DNA from: an uncultured Clostridium sp.
GTDB taxonomy: Bacteria > Bacillota > Clostridia > Lachnospirales > Lachnospiraceae
Direction of reading: 5' to 3'
NCBI GenBank assembly: GCA_947643685.1
Contig: CANRXD010000013.1
Coordinates: 1 to 12,698 of the forward strand
Length of the DNA: 12,698 nucleotides
The position numbers and the translations under genes are program-made. Each line of letters starts with the position of its first letter. The stretch's first letter is position 1. The notes beneath the pieces were generated by a model. It was not told where the DNA came from and did not search any database. It saw nothing but the letters and a program-made list of their open reading frames with translations. This document shows positions 1 through 5,899 of the stretch, piece by piece.

Positions 1-36
1 ATTATTAAATTCGGTTTGAATATCGTTATTGGTTAA
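1..36 (+). CDS. secE: C-terminal end of a protein, probably SecE (partial)
   Basis: The first 36 bases read in frame as IIKFGLNIVIG followed by TAA. A short hydrophobic C-terminus placed 15 bases before nusG fits the end of SecE, the small single-span subunit of the SecYEG translocon, because secE-nusG is a very conserved bacterial gene pair. Only 11 codons are visible, so the identity rests almost entirely on gene order and not on recognisable SecE motifs. Confidence 0.6.
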   Translation: MIKFGLNIVIG

Positions 37-51
37 GGATGAGGTGAGCGT

Positions 52-567
52 ATGTCAGAAGCACAATGGTACGTTGTACACACCTATTCCGGATATGAGA
101 ATAAGGTGAAAGTTGACATTGAGAAAACAATCGAAAACAGAGGACTCCAGGACCAGATTTTAGAGGTTTCTGTCCCGCTGGAAGAAGTCGTTGAGCTGAA
201 AAACGGCGCCCAGAAGCAGGTTGAGCGCAAGATGTTCCCAGGCTATGTACTGATTCACATGGTCATGAATGATGATACCTGGTACGTAGTCAGAAACACC
301 CGGGGCGTAACCGGATTTGTTGGACCGGGTTCCAAGCCGGTGCCGCTTACAGAAGAAGAGATGAGAAATCTTGGTTTTAAGACAACCGGAGTCGTCGTTG
401 ATTTTGCAGTTGGAGATACCGTAGTGGTTATGGCCGGTGCATGGAAGGATACCGTGGGCGTCATTAAGACTGTCAACGAACCTAAACAGACCATCACAAT
501 CAACGTCGAAATGTTCGGCCGTGAAACACCGGTGGAACTGAATTTTTCTGAAGTTAAGAAAATGTGA
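52..567 (+). CDS. nusG: Transcription termination/antitermination factor NusG
   Basis: This 171-residue protein has the normal length and two-domain layout of NusG. The N-terminal NGN domain (about residues 4-105) opens with WYVVHTYSGYENKV and contains the conserved MFPGYVLIHM and VRNTRGVTGFVG segments, which contact the RNA polymerase clamp. The C-terminal KOW domain (about 115-171) contains GDTVVVMAGAWKDTVGVI, where the usual GPF of the KOW loop reads GAW, and ends with VELNFSEVKKM. NusG binds elongating RNA polymerase and links it to Rho or to ribosomal protein S10/NusE. The start is supported by GAGGTG at 41-46, five bases before the ATG. It lies directly after the putative secE end and upstream of the L11-L1 genes, the classical bacterial order. 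Identity is secure. Confidence 0.98.
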   Translation: MSEAQWYVVHTYSGYENKVKVDIEKTIENRGLQDQILEVSVPLEEVVELKNGAQKQVERKMFPGYVLIHMVMNDDTWYVVRNTRGVTGFVGPGSKPVPLTEEEMRNLGFKTTGVVVDFAVGDTVVVMAGAWKDTVGVIKTVNEPKQTITINVEMFGRETPVELNFSEVKKM

Positions 568-704
568 CCGACCGGAAGCAGCTTAGCGAGCGGGAGCCGA
601 AGGCGAAGTGCGAGTTTAGTGCGAGGACGTTCGCGGCCCTTAATGAGCACGTGTAAAGGGAGTGCAGATTTTGTGGAGCGAACATACCAGCTTTCGCTGG
701 TCGC
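568..704 (+). repeat. Structured GC-rich spacer with iterated GCGAG-like units
   Basis: The spacer between nusG and the rplK leader has no credible gene. From about 585 to 640 it is built from repeated short units such as AGCGAG, GGCGAA and a direct pair AGTGCGAG at 607-614 and 618-625 (11-base period), followed by GTTCGC at 629-634. Near its 3' end ACCAGC (686-691) and GCTGGT (696-701) form a perfect 6-bp hairpin with a TTTC loop. Flanking GCG (678-680) and CGC (702-704) can extend that hairpin across a 5-base bulge. The hairpin abuts the L1 site. No run of T follows it, so it is not an intrinsic terminator. No good promoter was found here, so rplK is probably co-transcribed with nusG. Confidence 0.5.
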
Positions 705-732
705 GTGGGAGGGAAATCCCCGACATTACCAC
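705..732 (+). promoter_or_regulatory. L1-binding mRNA site upstream of rplK (23S rRNA mimic)
   Basis: The element reads GTGGGAGGG, a 5-base loop, then CCCGACATTACCAC. A lower stem GTGG/CCAC, an upper stem GGG/CCC and the asymmetric unpaired GA and GACATTA segments reproduce the L1-binding region of 23S rRNA (GGUGGGAGGC ... GCCGACC ... AUACCACC). Ribosomal protein L1 is known to repress its own mRNA by binding such mimics in other bacteria. The site ends 8 bases before the rplK Shine-Dalgarno sequence (741-746), so bound L1 could hinder initiation. A near-identical copy precedes rplA. Confidence 0.82.
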
Positions 733-755
733 ATGATTTTAGGAGGTGCCTAATT

Positions 756-1181
756 ATGGCAAAGAAAGTTACAGGTTATATTAAATTACAGATTCCGGCA
801 GGAAAGGCAACACCAGCACCGCCAGTTGGTCCGGCGCTTGGACAGCATGGCGTTAATATTGTACAGTTTACAAAGGAGTTTAATGCAAGAACTGCTGACC
901 AGGGAGATATAGTAATTCCGGTTGTTATTACAGTTTACGCAGACAGAAGCTTCAGCTTCATCACAAAGACTCCGCCGGCTGCTGTATTATTAAAGAAGGC
1001 TGCTAAGATTAAATCCGGTTCCGCAGCACCGAACAAAACAAAAGTAGCGACTCTTACAAGAGCGGAAGTTCAGAAGATTGCTGAATTAAAGATGCCTGAT
1101 CTTAACGCTGCAAGCATTGAAGCTGCAACAAGTATGATCGCAGGTACTGCCCGTTCCATGGGCATTACAGTGGTGGACTAA
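756..1181 (+). CDS. rplK: 50S ribosomal protein L11
   Basis: L11 forms the base of the L7/L12 stalk with L10 and binds the 23S rRNA GTPase-associated centre. The 141-residue product has the standard family length. It shows the N-terminal domain start [20 protein letters not shown] and the proline-rich segment [16 protein letters not shown], which is the thiostrepton-site region. The C-terminal RNA-binding domain ends in the conserved ARSMGITV. I chose the ATG at 756, which has AGGAGG at 741-746 with a 9-base spacer. The open frame extends upstream to a GTG at 705, but that GTG is the first base triplet of the L1-binding hairpin and the extra 17 residues do not resemble L11. It is followed by rplA after 92 bases. 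Confidence 0.97.
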   Translation: MAKKVTGYIKLQIPAGKATPAPPVGPALGQHGVNIVQFTKEFNARTADQGDIVIPVVITVYADRSFSFITKTPPAAVLLKKAAKIKSGSAAPNKTKVATLTRAEVQKIAELKMPDLNAASIEAATSMIAGTARSMGITVVD

Positions 1182-1185
1182 TCCC

Positions 1186-1214
1186 CGCTGATATCCGCTG
1201 TTTCATGTTATAAT
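1186..1214 (+). promoter_or_regulatory. Candidate internal promoter for rplA (extended -10)
   Basis: The rplK-rplA spacer contains TGTTATAAT at 1206-1214, which is a perfect TGn-TATAAT extended -10. The -35 position 17 bases upstream (CGCTGA, 1186-1191) is poor, which extended -10 promoters often tolerate. A start site near 1221 would put the L1-binding hairpin at the very 5' end of an rplA-only transcript. This is inferred from sequence match only. Confidence 0.4.
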
Positions 1215-1228
1215 ACAGTAACAAATAC

Positions 1229-1257
1229 GTGGGAGGGAGAACTCCCGACAATACCAC
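1229..1257 (+). promoter_or_regulatory. L1-binding mRNA site upstream of rplA (23S rRNA mimic)
   Basis: This is the second copy of the motif at 705-732: GTGGGAGGG, a short loop, then CCCGACAATACCAC. The lower stem GTGG/CCAC and upper stem GGGA/TCCC with a GAAC loop are kept, as are the unpaired bases matching the rRNA L1 site. The last stem base is immediately followed by the rplA Shine-Dalgarno sequence AGGAGG (1258-1263), so L1 binding here should directly block rplA translation. Feedback by L1 is established for the family; the use of two sites in this organism is inference. Confidence 0.85.
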
Positions 1258-1273
1258 AGGAGGTTTATTTAGA

Positions 1274-1969
1274 ATGAAAAGAGGAAAAAGATACGTAGAG
1301 GCGGCAAAAGCTATCGACCGCACTACTCTTTATGATACAGCAGACGCTATTGCATTGGTAAAAAAGGCTGCTGTTGCAAAATTTGATGAAACTATCGAGG
1401 CTCATCTGAGAACAGGCTGTGATGGCCGTCATGCTGACCAGCAGATCCGTGGCGCAGTAGTTTTACCTCATGGTACAGGTAAAACTGTCAGAATCCTTGT
1501 GTTCGCTAAGGGACCGAAGGCGGATGAAGCTCAGGCTGCAGGTGCTGATTACGTTGGGGCAGAGGAATTAATTCCGAAGATCCAGAACGAAGGCTGGCTG
1601 GATTTTGATGTGGTTGTTGCCACCCCGGATATGATGGGTGTTGTTGGACGTCTGGGCCGTGTACTTGGACCGAAAGGGTTAATGCCGAACCCGAAGGCCG
1701 GTACCGTAACCATGGATGTTACCAAGGCTATCAATGAGATCAAAGCCGGTAAGATTGAGTACAGACTCGATAAGACAAACATTATCCACGTGCCAGTAGG
1801 TAAGGCTTCTTTCACAGAAGAACAGTTAGCGGACAACTTCCAGACGCTTATGGATGCAATCATCAAGGCGAAACCCAGCACAGTTAAGGGCGCTTACTTA
1901 AAGAGCGTAACTCTTACTTCCACAATGGGACCTGGCGTAAAGTTAAACGTCGCCAAGTTAGTGAACTAG
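1274..1969 (+). CDS. rplA: 50S ribosomal protein L1
   Basis: The 231-residue product matches the usual L1 length. It starts [21 protein letters not shown] and carries the conserved family stretches [39 protein letters not shown] and [18 protein letters not shown]1 forms the mobile stalk near the ribosomal E site, helps tRNA release and represses its own operon. The ATG at 1274 is preceded by AGGAGG at 1258-1263 (10-base spacer). The reading frame is open back to the GTG at 1229, but that GTG lies in the regulatory hairpin and the additional 15 residues are not L1-like. No terminator is visible after the stop; the rplJ promoter begins 15 bases later. Confidence 0.98.
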   Translation: MKRGKRYVEAAKAIDRTTLYDTADAIALVKKAAVAKFDETIEAHLRTGCDGRHADQQIRGAVVLPHGTGKTVRILVFAKGPKADEAQAAGADYVGAEELIPKIQNEGWLDFDVVVATPDMMGVVGRLGRVLGPKGLMPNPKAGTVTMDVTKAINEIKAGKIEYRLDKTNIIHVPVGKASFTEEQLADNFQTLMDAIIKAKPSTVKGAYLKSVTLTSTMGPGVKLNVAKLVN

Positions 1970-1984
1970 TTTCTGAAAAAGTGA

Positions 1985-2013
1985 TTGACAATCCGAATAT
2001 ATTATGATAGAGT
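1985..2013 (+). promoter_or_regulatory. rplJL promoter (sigma-A type with extended -10)
   Basis: A perfect -35 box TTGACA at 1985-1990 is followed by a 17-base spacer and TAGAGT at 2008-2013. The -10 is preceded by TG at 2005-2006, giving an extended -10. The predicted start is near 2020, just before the L10 leader, leaving a leader of about 170 bases before rplJ. Confidence 0.8.
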
Positions 2014-2027
2014 ATTTTGGTATTGAA

Positions 2028-2148
2028 TGCCGAAGACAGCAGGTGCCGTATGGCGTAAGATAAAACACCTGCCGAGGAACGTACAAAACTCACAAGACGA
2101 ATTTTGTAAACCTCTTTGTCCTTATGGCAGAGAGGTTTTCCTTTTTTT
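2028..2148 (+). ncRNA. Ribosomal protein L10 leader
   Basis: The transcribed leader carries the Firmicutes L10 leader signature: GAAGACAGCAGGTGCC at 2032-2047, a variable loop, then CACCTGCCGAGG. GCAGGTG (2039-2045) pairs perfectly with CACCTGC (2066-2072), flanked by the GAAGAC and CGAGG bases that form the L10-binding internal loop. Inside it, GCC/GGC forms a small hairpin. Downstream, TACAAAA (2082-2088) pairs with TTTTGTA (2102-2108), a likely alternative stem, and a terminator-like hairpin ends the element. In known cases the L10-L7/L12 complex binds this RNA and lowers rplJL expression. Confidence 0.88.
2108..2148 (+). terminator. Intrinsic attenuator in the rplJ leader
   Basis: AAACCTCT (2108-2115) pairs with AGAGGTTT (2131-2138) around a 15-base loop. 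TCC and seven T residues (2142-2148) follow. The left arm shares base A2108 with the preceding TTTTGTA arm, so the two stems compete slightly. A terminator 43 bases before the rplJ start indicates regulation by premature termination. Confidence 0.8.
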
Positions 2149-2190
2149 AACGGCTCTTACGCGCAAAATAAAACAGGAGGTAAACCATTC

Positions 2191-2694
2191 ATGGCAAAAG
2201 TTGAATTAAAGCAGCCGGTAGTGACTGAGATTGCTGAACTTTTGGACGGAGCTCAAGCCGCAGTAGTTGTTGACTACCGTGGATTAACTGTTGAGCAGGA
2301 TACTGCGCTTCGTAAACAGTTAAGAGAAGCCGGTGTTACTTACAAGGTATATAAAAATACCATGATTCGCTTCGCAGCAAAGGGAACACCATTTGAAGCA
2401 CTTGAGCCGCATCTTGAAGGACCCACTGCTCTTGCAGTATCTAAGACAGATGCAACGGCTCCGGCAAGAATTTTAGCAAACTTTGCTAAGACGGCTGATA
2501 AGCTGGAATTAAAAGGCGGCGTAGTAGAAGGGACCTATTACGACCAGAAGGGAATCAATGTTGTTGCTACTATCCCGTCCAGAGAAGAACTTCTTGGGAA
2601 ATTACTTGGAAGCATCCAGTCCCCTATTACCAACCTTGTACGTGTGCTCAATCAGATTGCAGAGCAGCAGGGAGGCGGTTCTGCAGAGGCTTAA
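2191..2694 (+). CDS. rplJ: 50S ribosomal protein L10
   Basis: L10 anchors the L7/L12 dimers to the ribosome and, with them, represses its own mRNA. The 167-residue product begins MAKVELKQPVVTEIAELL and contains the conserved AAVVVDYRGLTVEQDTALRK and YKVYKNTMIRFAA segments. The C-terminal helix SPITNLVRVLNQIAEQQ is the binding platform for L7/L12 dimers. The ATG at 2191 has AGGAGG at 2175-2180 with a 10-base spacer. The frame is open back to 2116, but that extension covers the attenuator hairpin and is not protein-coding. rplL follows after 76 bases, which hold only a short imperfect inverted repeat (ACAGA/TCTGT). Confidence 0.97.
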   Translation: MAKVELKQPVVTEIAELLDGAQAAVVVDYRGLTVEQDTALRKQLREAGVTYKVYKNTMIRFAAKGTPFEALEPHLEGPTALAVSKTDATAPARILANFAKTADKLELKGGVVEGTYYDQKGINVVATIPSREELLGKLLGSIQSPITNLVRVLNQIAEQQGGGSAEA

Positions 2695-2770
2695 GGTGGC
2701 CGGCTGACAGAACAGTTGTATTGTCTGTACAAACAAACGTGAATATAAAATTTAATGGAGGTAAATAATA

Positions 2771-3145
2771 ATGGCAAAGTTAACAACAGCTGAATTTATC
2801 GAAGCTATCAAGGAATTATCCGTATTAGAATTAAATGAGTTAGTAAAAGCATGTGAAGAAGAGTTTGGTGTTTCCGCAGCAGCAGGCGTTGTAGTTGCAG
2901 CAGCAGGCGGCGCAGCTCCGGCTGAGGAAGAGAAGACGGAGTTCGATGTTGAGCTTACAGAGGTAGGCCCGAACAAGGTTAAAGTTATCAAGGTTGTTCG
3001 TGAAGTGACAGGTCTTGGACTGAAGGAAGCTAAGGATGTTGTAGACGGTGCTCCGAAGGTTGTTAAGGCTGGCGCTTCCAAGGAAGAGGCTAACGAGATC
3101 AAGACAAAACTTGAGGCTGAAGGCGCTAAGATTACTCTTAAGTAA
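2771..3145 (+). CDS. rplL: 50S ribosomal protein L7/L12
   Basis: The product is the acidic stalk protein that recruits and activates translational GTPases; several dimers bind L10. Its 124 residues show the N-terminal dimerisation helices ([21 protein letters not shown]), an alanine/glycine-rich hinge (about residues 36-55) and the globular C-terminal domain. That domain carries [19 protein letters not shown] and [16 protein letters not shown], the EF-Tu/EF-G contact surface. GGAGG at 2757-2761 lies 9 bases before the ATG. It is followed by a strong terminator instead of rpoB. Confidence 0.98.
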   Translation: MAKLTTAEFIEAIKELSVLELNELVKACEEEFGVSAAAGVVVAAAGGAAPAEEEKTEFDVELTEVGPNKVKVIKVVREVTGLGLKEAKDVVDGAPKVVKAGASKEEANEIKTKLEAEGAKITLK

Positions 3146-3165
3146 TTCTGAACTACAATACAAAA

Positions 3166-3203
3166 AGAGAGCCGCAGGAAGGGGAACCTACCTGCGGTTT
3201 TTC
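3166..3203 (+). terminator. Intrinsic terminator after rplL
   Basis: CCGCAGG (3172-3178) pairs with CCTGCGG (3191-3197). An inner AGG/CCT stem closes a GGAA tetraloop, the arms extend into an A-rich 5' side, and five T residues lie at 3198-3202. It ends the ribosomal protein transcription unit and separates it from the glycan locus. Confidence 0.9.
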
Positions 3204-3237
3204 AGTATGATGGTTACTAAGAAAGAAGAAAAGCATG

Positions 3238-3266
3238 TGGAAAGAAAGAGGCAGATGTGTTAAAAT
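3238..3266 (+). promoter_or_regulatory. Candidate promoter of the surface-glycan operon
   Basis: TGGAAA (3238-3243, four of six bases of the -35 consensus), a 17-base spacer and TAAAAT (3261-3266) preceded by TGT give an extended -10 promoter. It lies between the rplL terminator and the gmhA-like gene, where a new promoter is expected. Start near 3273. Confidence 0.55.
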
Positions 3267-3296
3267 GAATAACGACAGGAAAAGGAGTGGGACCAT

Positions 3297-3923
3297 ATGC
3301 TGGATGAATTAATGAAACGCTATCCGGTGCTTGAGCCTGTGAAGGACAGTATTCAGGCGGCATATAAAATACTGGAGACATGCTATGAGGATGGAGGAAA
3401 GCTTCTGATTGCAGGAAATGGCGGAAGTGCCGCCGACTCAGAGCATATTGTTGGAGAGTTGATGAAGGGGTTTGTTAAACGCCGTCCTCTGTCAGAGGAA
3501 ATGAAAAGGGCGCTGGTGGCAGCGGATCCCCGGCGCGGTGCACGGCTGGCAGAACGGCTCCAGGGAGGGCTTCCGGCGATTGCCCTGTCTGGTCATGCCG
3601 CTTTGTCCTCTGCTTTTGCCAATGATGTGGATGGAACTCTTTCCTATGCCCAGCAGGTAAATGGATACGGAGAAGCGAAGGATGTGTTTCTTGGGATCAG
3701 CACTTCGGGAAACGCTGAAAATGTAATGTATGCGGCAGTGATGGCGAAAGCCAAAGGAATGAAGGTTCTTGGACTTACGGGAAAGGACGGAGGAGAACTG
3801 GCGAAAATCGCAGATGCGGCCATTATTGTACCGGAGAGGGAGACGTACAAAATTCAGGAGCTCCATCTTCCGATCTATCATGCCCTGTGCCTGATGCTGG
3901 AGGACAGGTTTTACAAAAAGTAA
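3297..3923 (+). CDS. gmhA: SIS-domain sugar-phosphate isomerase, GmhA-like
   Basis: The 208-residue protein is a single SIS domain of the sedoheptulose-7-phosphate isomerase type, which makes D-glycero-D-manno-heptose-7-phosphate. The phosphosugar loop LIAGNGGSAADSEH (about residues 37-50) and the STSGNAEN loop (about 135-142) are intact. The four zinc ligands of E. coli GmhA have matching partners by spacing: H50 and E54 (HxxxE), Q187 and H195 (Q plus 8). An insertion of roughly 25-30 residues (about 61-92, rich in Arg and Ala) makes it longer than the classical ~190-residue enzyme. AGGAG at 3283-3287 sets the ATG. No other heptose-pathway gene (hddA/gmhB/hddC) lies in the window, so the true substrate is uncertain. 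It is the first gene of the glycan operon. Confidence 0.85.
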   Translation: MLDELMKRYPVLEPVKDSIQAAYKILETCYEDGGKLLIAGNGGSAADSEHIVGELMKGFVKRRPLSEEMKRALVAADPRRGARLAERLQGGLPAIALSGHAALSSAFANDVDGTLSYAQQVNGYGEAKDVFLGISTSGNAENVMYAAVMAKAKGMKVLGLTGKDGGELAKIADAAIIVPERETYKIQELHLPIYHALCLMLEDRFYKK

Positions 3924-3976
3924 GAAAGGTGCAGCCAGGAAAACATCCGAAGAAACCATTATGAGGGGAAATACCA

Positions 3977-5884
3977 ATGGAGTTACGAGACAGAGTTGCA
4001 GAAGAATTTGACAAAAGGAAGGAAGGGCTTTTGATTTTTGCCTTTCTGCTGGGCTTTGGCTTTTTTATCAATCAGGGGGTAGAGATTAAGGGACTTTATA
4101 TGGACGATCTGTATCTGTGGTCCTGTTATGGGGAGCAGTCTTTCCGGGAATTCGTGTTTCCCATGGGGAGCAGCAGATTTCGTTTTATTTTTTATCTGGC
4201 TTCCTGGCTGGAGCTTTTCTTTCTGGAGAATCATGTAACATGGATCGTGCCTTTTAACATCATACTTAATGCCCTTATTTCGTTTTCTGTCTATCGTATT
4301 TCAGTTCGGATGAGCAAAAGGAAACTGGTGAGCCTTGCGGCGGCAGTGGCTTATCTGCTTTCACGAATGAGCTATTACCAGATCGGGCAGTTGTACGGGC
4401 TTATGGAGAGCCTGGGACTCTGGGCTGCTTTGGGCATTCTTTATTTCCTGTACCGGTATGTGAACGGAAAGAACACCAGAGCTTTTCTGATGGCCAATCT
4501 GCTGTATTTTCTGGCCAGTTTTATTCATGAGCGCTACATGGTGCTGTTCCCGGCGCTTGTTTTGGGGCTGCTGTTCGGTGCAAAAGAAAAGTCTTCCATG
4601 GAAATAGACAGAGAGTCTGAGGAAGAACAGGAACGGACGGAAGTCAGAGGGGGAAGACGCCCGGGAAAGAGCCGCAGAAGGGACCGGACGGATCACACGG
4701 CTTCCAAGTGGACGCTGTTTCTTTTGAGCGCGGGTCTTTTCGGCCTGATTCAGGCGATCCGTTTGTTTACCATTGGAACTTTGGCTCCGGCCGGGACCGG
4801 GGGGACCGATGTGGCGGACACCTTTCATCTGGCAGATGCCATCAGCCAGGCATGGGAGCAGGTAGCCTTCGTGTTTGGGAGAAACAGTGGTCCGGATTAT
4901 CTCTGTATTCAGACCTATGGAGAGTCTCCATGGAACATCCGCATGCTGATTCTGGGAACCAATGTAGTTTTGGCAGTGGCAGTACTGGTCTTTCTGGTCC
5001 GCATGTTTTTTGACAGAGGAAGGATTCTTACCCACCTTAAAACGGTTGTGCTGTTTTTGGTATTTATTGCCCTGTGTATTGGTTCCTCCAGCGTGACGAT
5101 CCGTATTGAGATGAGGTGGGTATATGTGGCATATGGAGCCGCCCTTCTGCTGCTTTCCTATATGTCTTCCATTATGGGGAAGGCAGGAATTCTGGTATTT
5201 CTTTACGTGGGGCTTTTATTCCCGGTGGAAGTCCATTACAGAAGCTGTTGGGACAAACTGTATTTATGGCCCAGTCAGATGCGGTATAACTCTCTGGCAG
5301 AAGAAACTTATGAAAAGTACGGAGAGGAAATTTTTGATAAGCAGGTTTATATTATTGGGAATACTTATGATATGAGTGAATTTACCGCAGAGACATTTTT
5401 AAAGGTCTATGACAAAGAAAAGAAGGGAAAAAACACGAAAATCCAGTTTATTGACAGTGATTTTGACATGAAGGAAATTGGCAATAAAATTGTCATCCTG
5501 AGTGAAGACCCGGACCATAACGCATTTCAGGATGTGACAGGGTTTTTGAAAAAACAGAGAATCAACCGGGCATATGGAAGCTATGATGATAACTGGATTG
5601 ATGAACATGCAAAAATCGTCTTTATGAACGGGGACAGAGATACGGTAATTCTGGGCTGCTATTATCCCGGGACAGTTACAGGGGACCAGGTGTGTCAGAT
5701 TCGGGTCAATGGAAAACGGATGCCTGATCTGGTATTTACGGATAATTATATGGTTTATGAGATCCCGTCAGCACCGTATCAGATGGTATCCCTGGAATTC
5801 TCCTGCAATTTTTATGTGGCAAACGCCCAGGAGAAGAGGGGCGAGGAAAACCTTGCAATGGTTGTGACAATTAAAGAAGAATAA
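3977..5884 (+). CDS. Large polytopic membrane protein, GT-C glycosyltransferase-like
   Basis: I do not recognise a named family. The 635-residue product has about 11-12 hydrophobic spans (first near residues 18-34, last near 402-418) followed by a soluble domain of about 215 residues. An acidic YMDDLYLW motif (D43, D44) lies just after the first span, where GT-C glycosyltransferases keep their catalytic aspartate, and a FIHERY motif lies near 182-187. This topology suggests a polyprenyl-phosphate-sugar-dependent transferase or another polysaccharide assembly protein. A hydrophilic, highly charged segment (about 203-244, EEEQERTE then RGGRRPGKSRRRDR) interrupts the spans. AGGGGA precedes the ATG by 7 bases. 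The gap after gmhA is 53 bases without a terminator, so they are likely one operon. Confidence 0.7.
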   Translation: MELRDRVAEEFDKRKEGLLIFAFLLGFGFFINQGVEIKGLYMDDLYLWSCYGEQSFREFVFPMGSSRFRFIFYLASWLELFFLENHVTWIVPFNIILNALISFSVYRISVRMSKRKLVSLAAAVAYLLSRMSYYQIGQLYGLMESLGLWAALGILYFLYRYVNGKNTRAFLMANLLYFLASFIHERYMVLFPALVLGLLFGAKEKSSMEIDRESEEEQERTEVRGGRRPGKSRRRDRTDHTASKWTLFLLSAGLFGLIQAIRLFTIGTLAPAGTGGTDVADTFHLADAISQAWEQVAFVFGRNSGPDYLCIQTYGESPWNIRMLILGTNVVLAVAVLVFLVRMFFDRGRILTHLKTVVLFLVFIALCIGSSSVTIRIEMRWVYVAYGAALLLLSYMSSIMGKAGILVFLYVGLLFPVEVHYRSCWDKLYLWPSQMRYNSLAEETYEKYGEEIFDKQVYIIGNTYDMSEFTAETFLKVYDKEKKGKNTKIQFIDSDFDMKEIGNKIVILSEDPDHNAFQDVTGFLKKQRINRAYGSYDDNWIDEHAKIVFMNGDRDTVILGCYYPGTVTGDQVCQIRVNGKRMPDLVFTDNYMVYEIPSAPYQMVSLEFSCNFYVANAQEKRGEENLAMVVTIKEE

Positions 5885-5899
5885 GTGAGGAGAAAGTAA

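Noticed and set aside
255..650. Antisense open frame opposite nusG
   Set aside because: It is a by-product of codon bias on the opposite strand, with no ribosome binding site or recognisable domain. The antisense frames opposite rplA, rplL, the glycan genes and the DUF4145 gene were dismissed for the same reasons.
686..701. Hairpin before rplK as an intrinsic terminator
   Set aside because: No T-run follows; it runs straight into the L1 site.
705..755. Upstream GTG extension of rplK
   Set aside because: The GTG is the first triplet of the L1-binding hairpin, and the extra 17 residues do not resemble L11. The ATG at 756 has an ideal ribosome binding site.
1229..1273. Upstream GTG extension of rplA
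   Set aside because: Same situation as rplK: the extension is the second L1 hairpin plus the Shine-Dalgarno sequence.
2027..2209. 60-codon open frame over the rplJ leader
   Set aside because: It lies on the L10 leader and attenuator, has no ribosome binding site and overlaps the rplJ start; the RNA structure explains the sequence.
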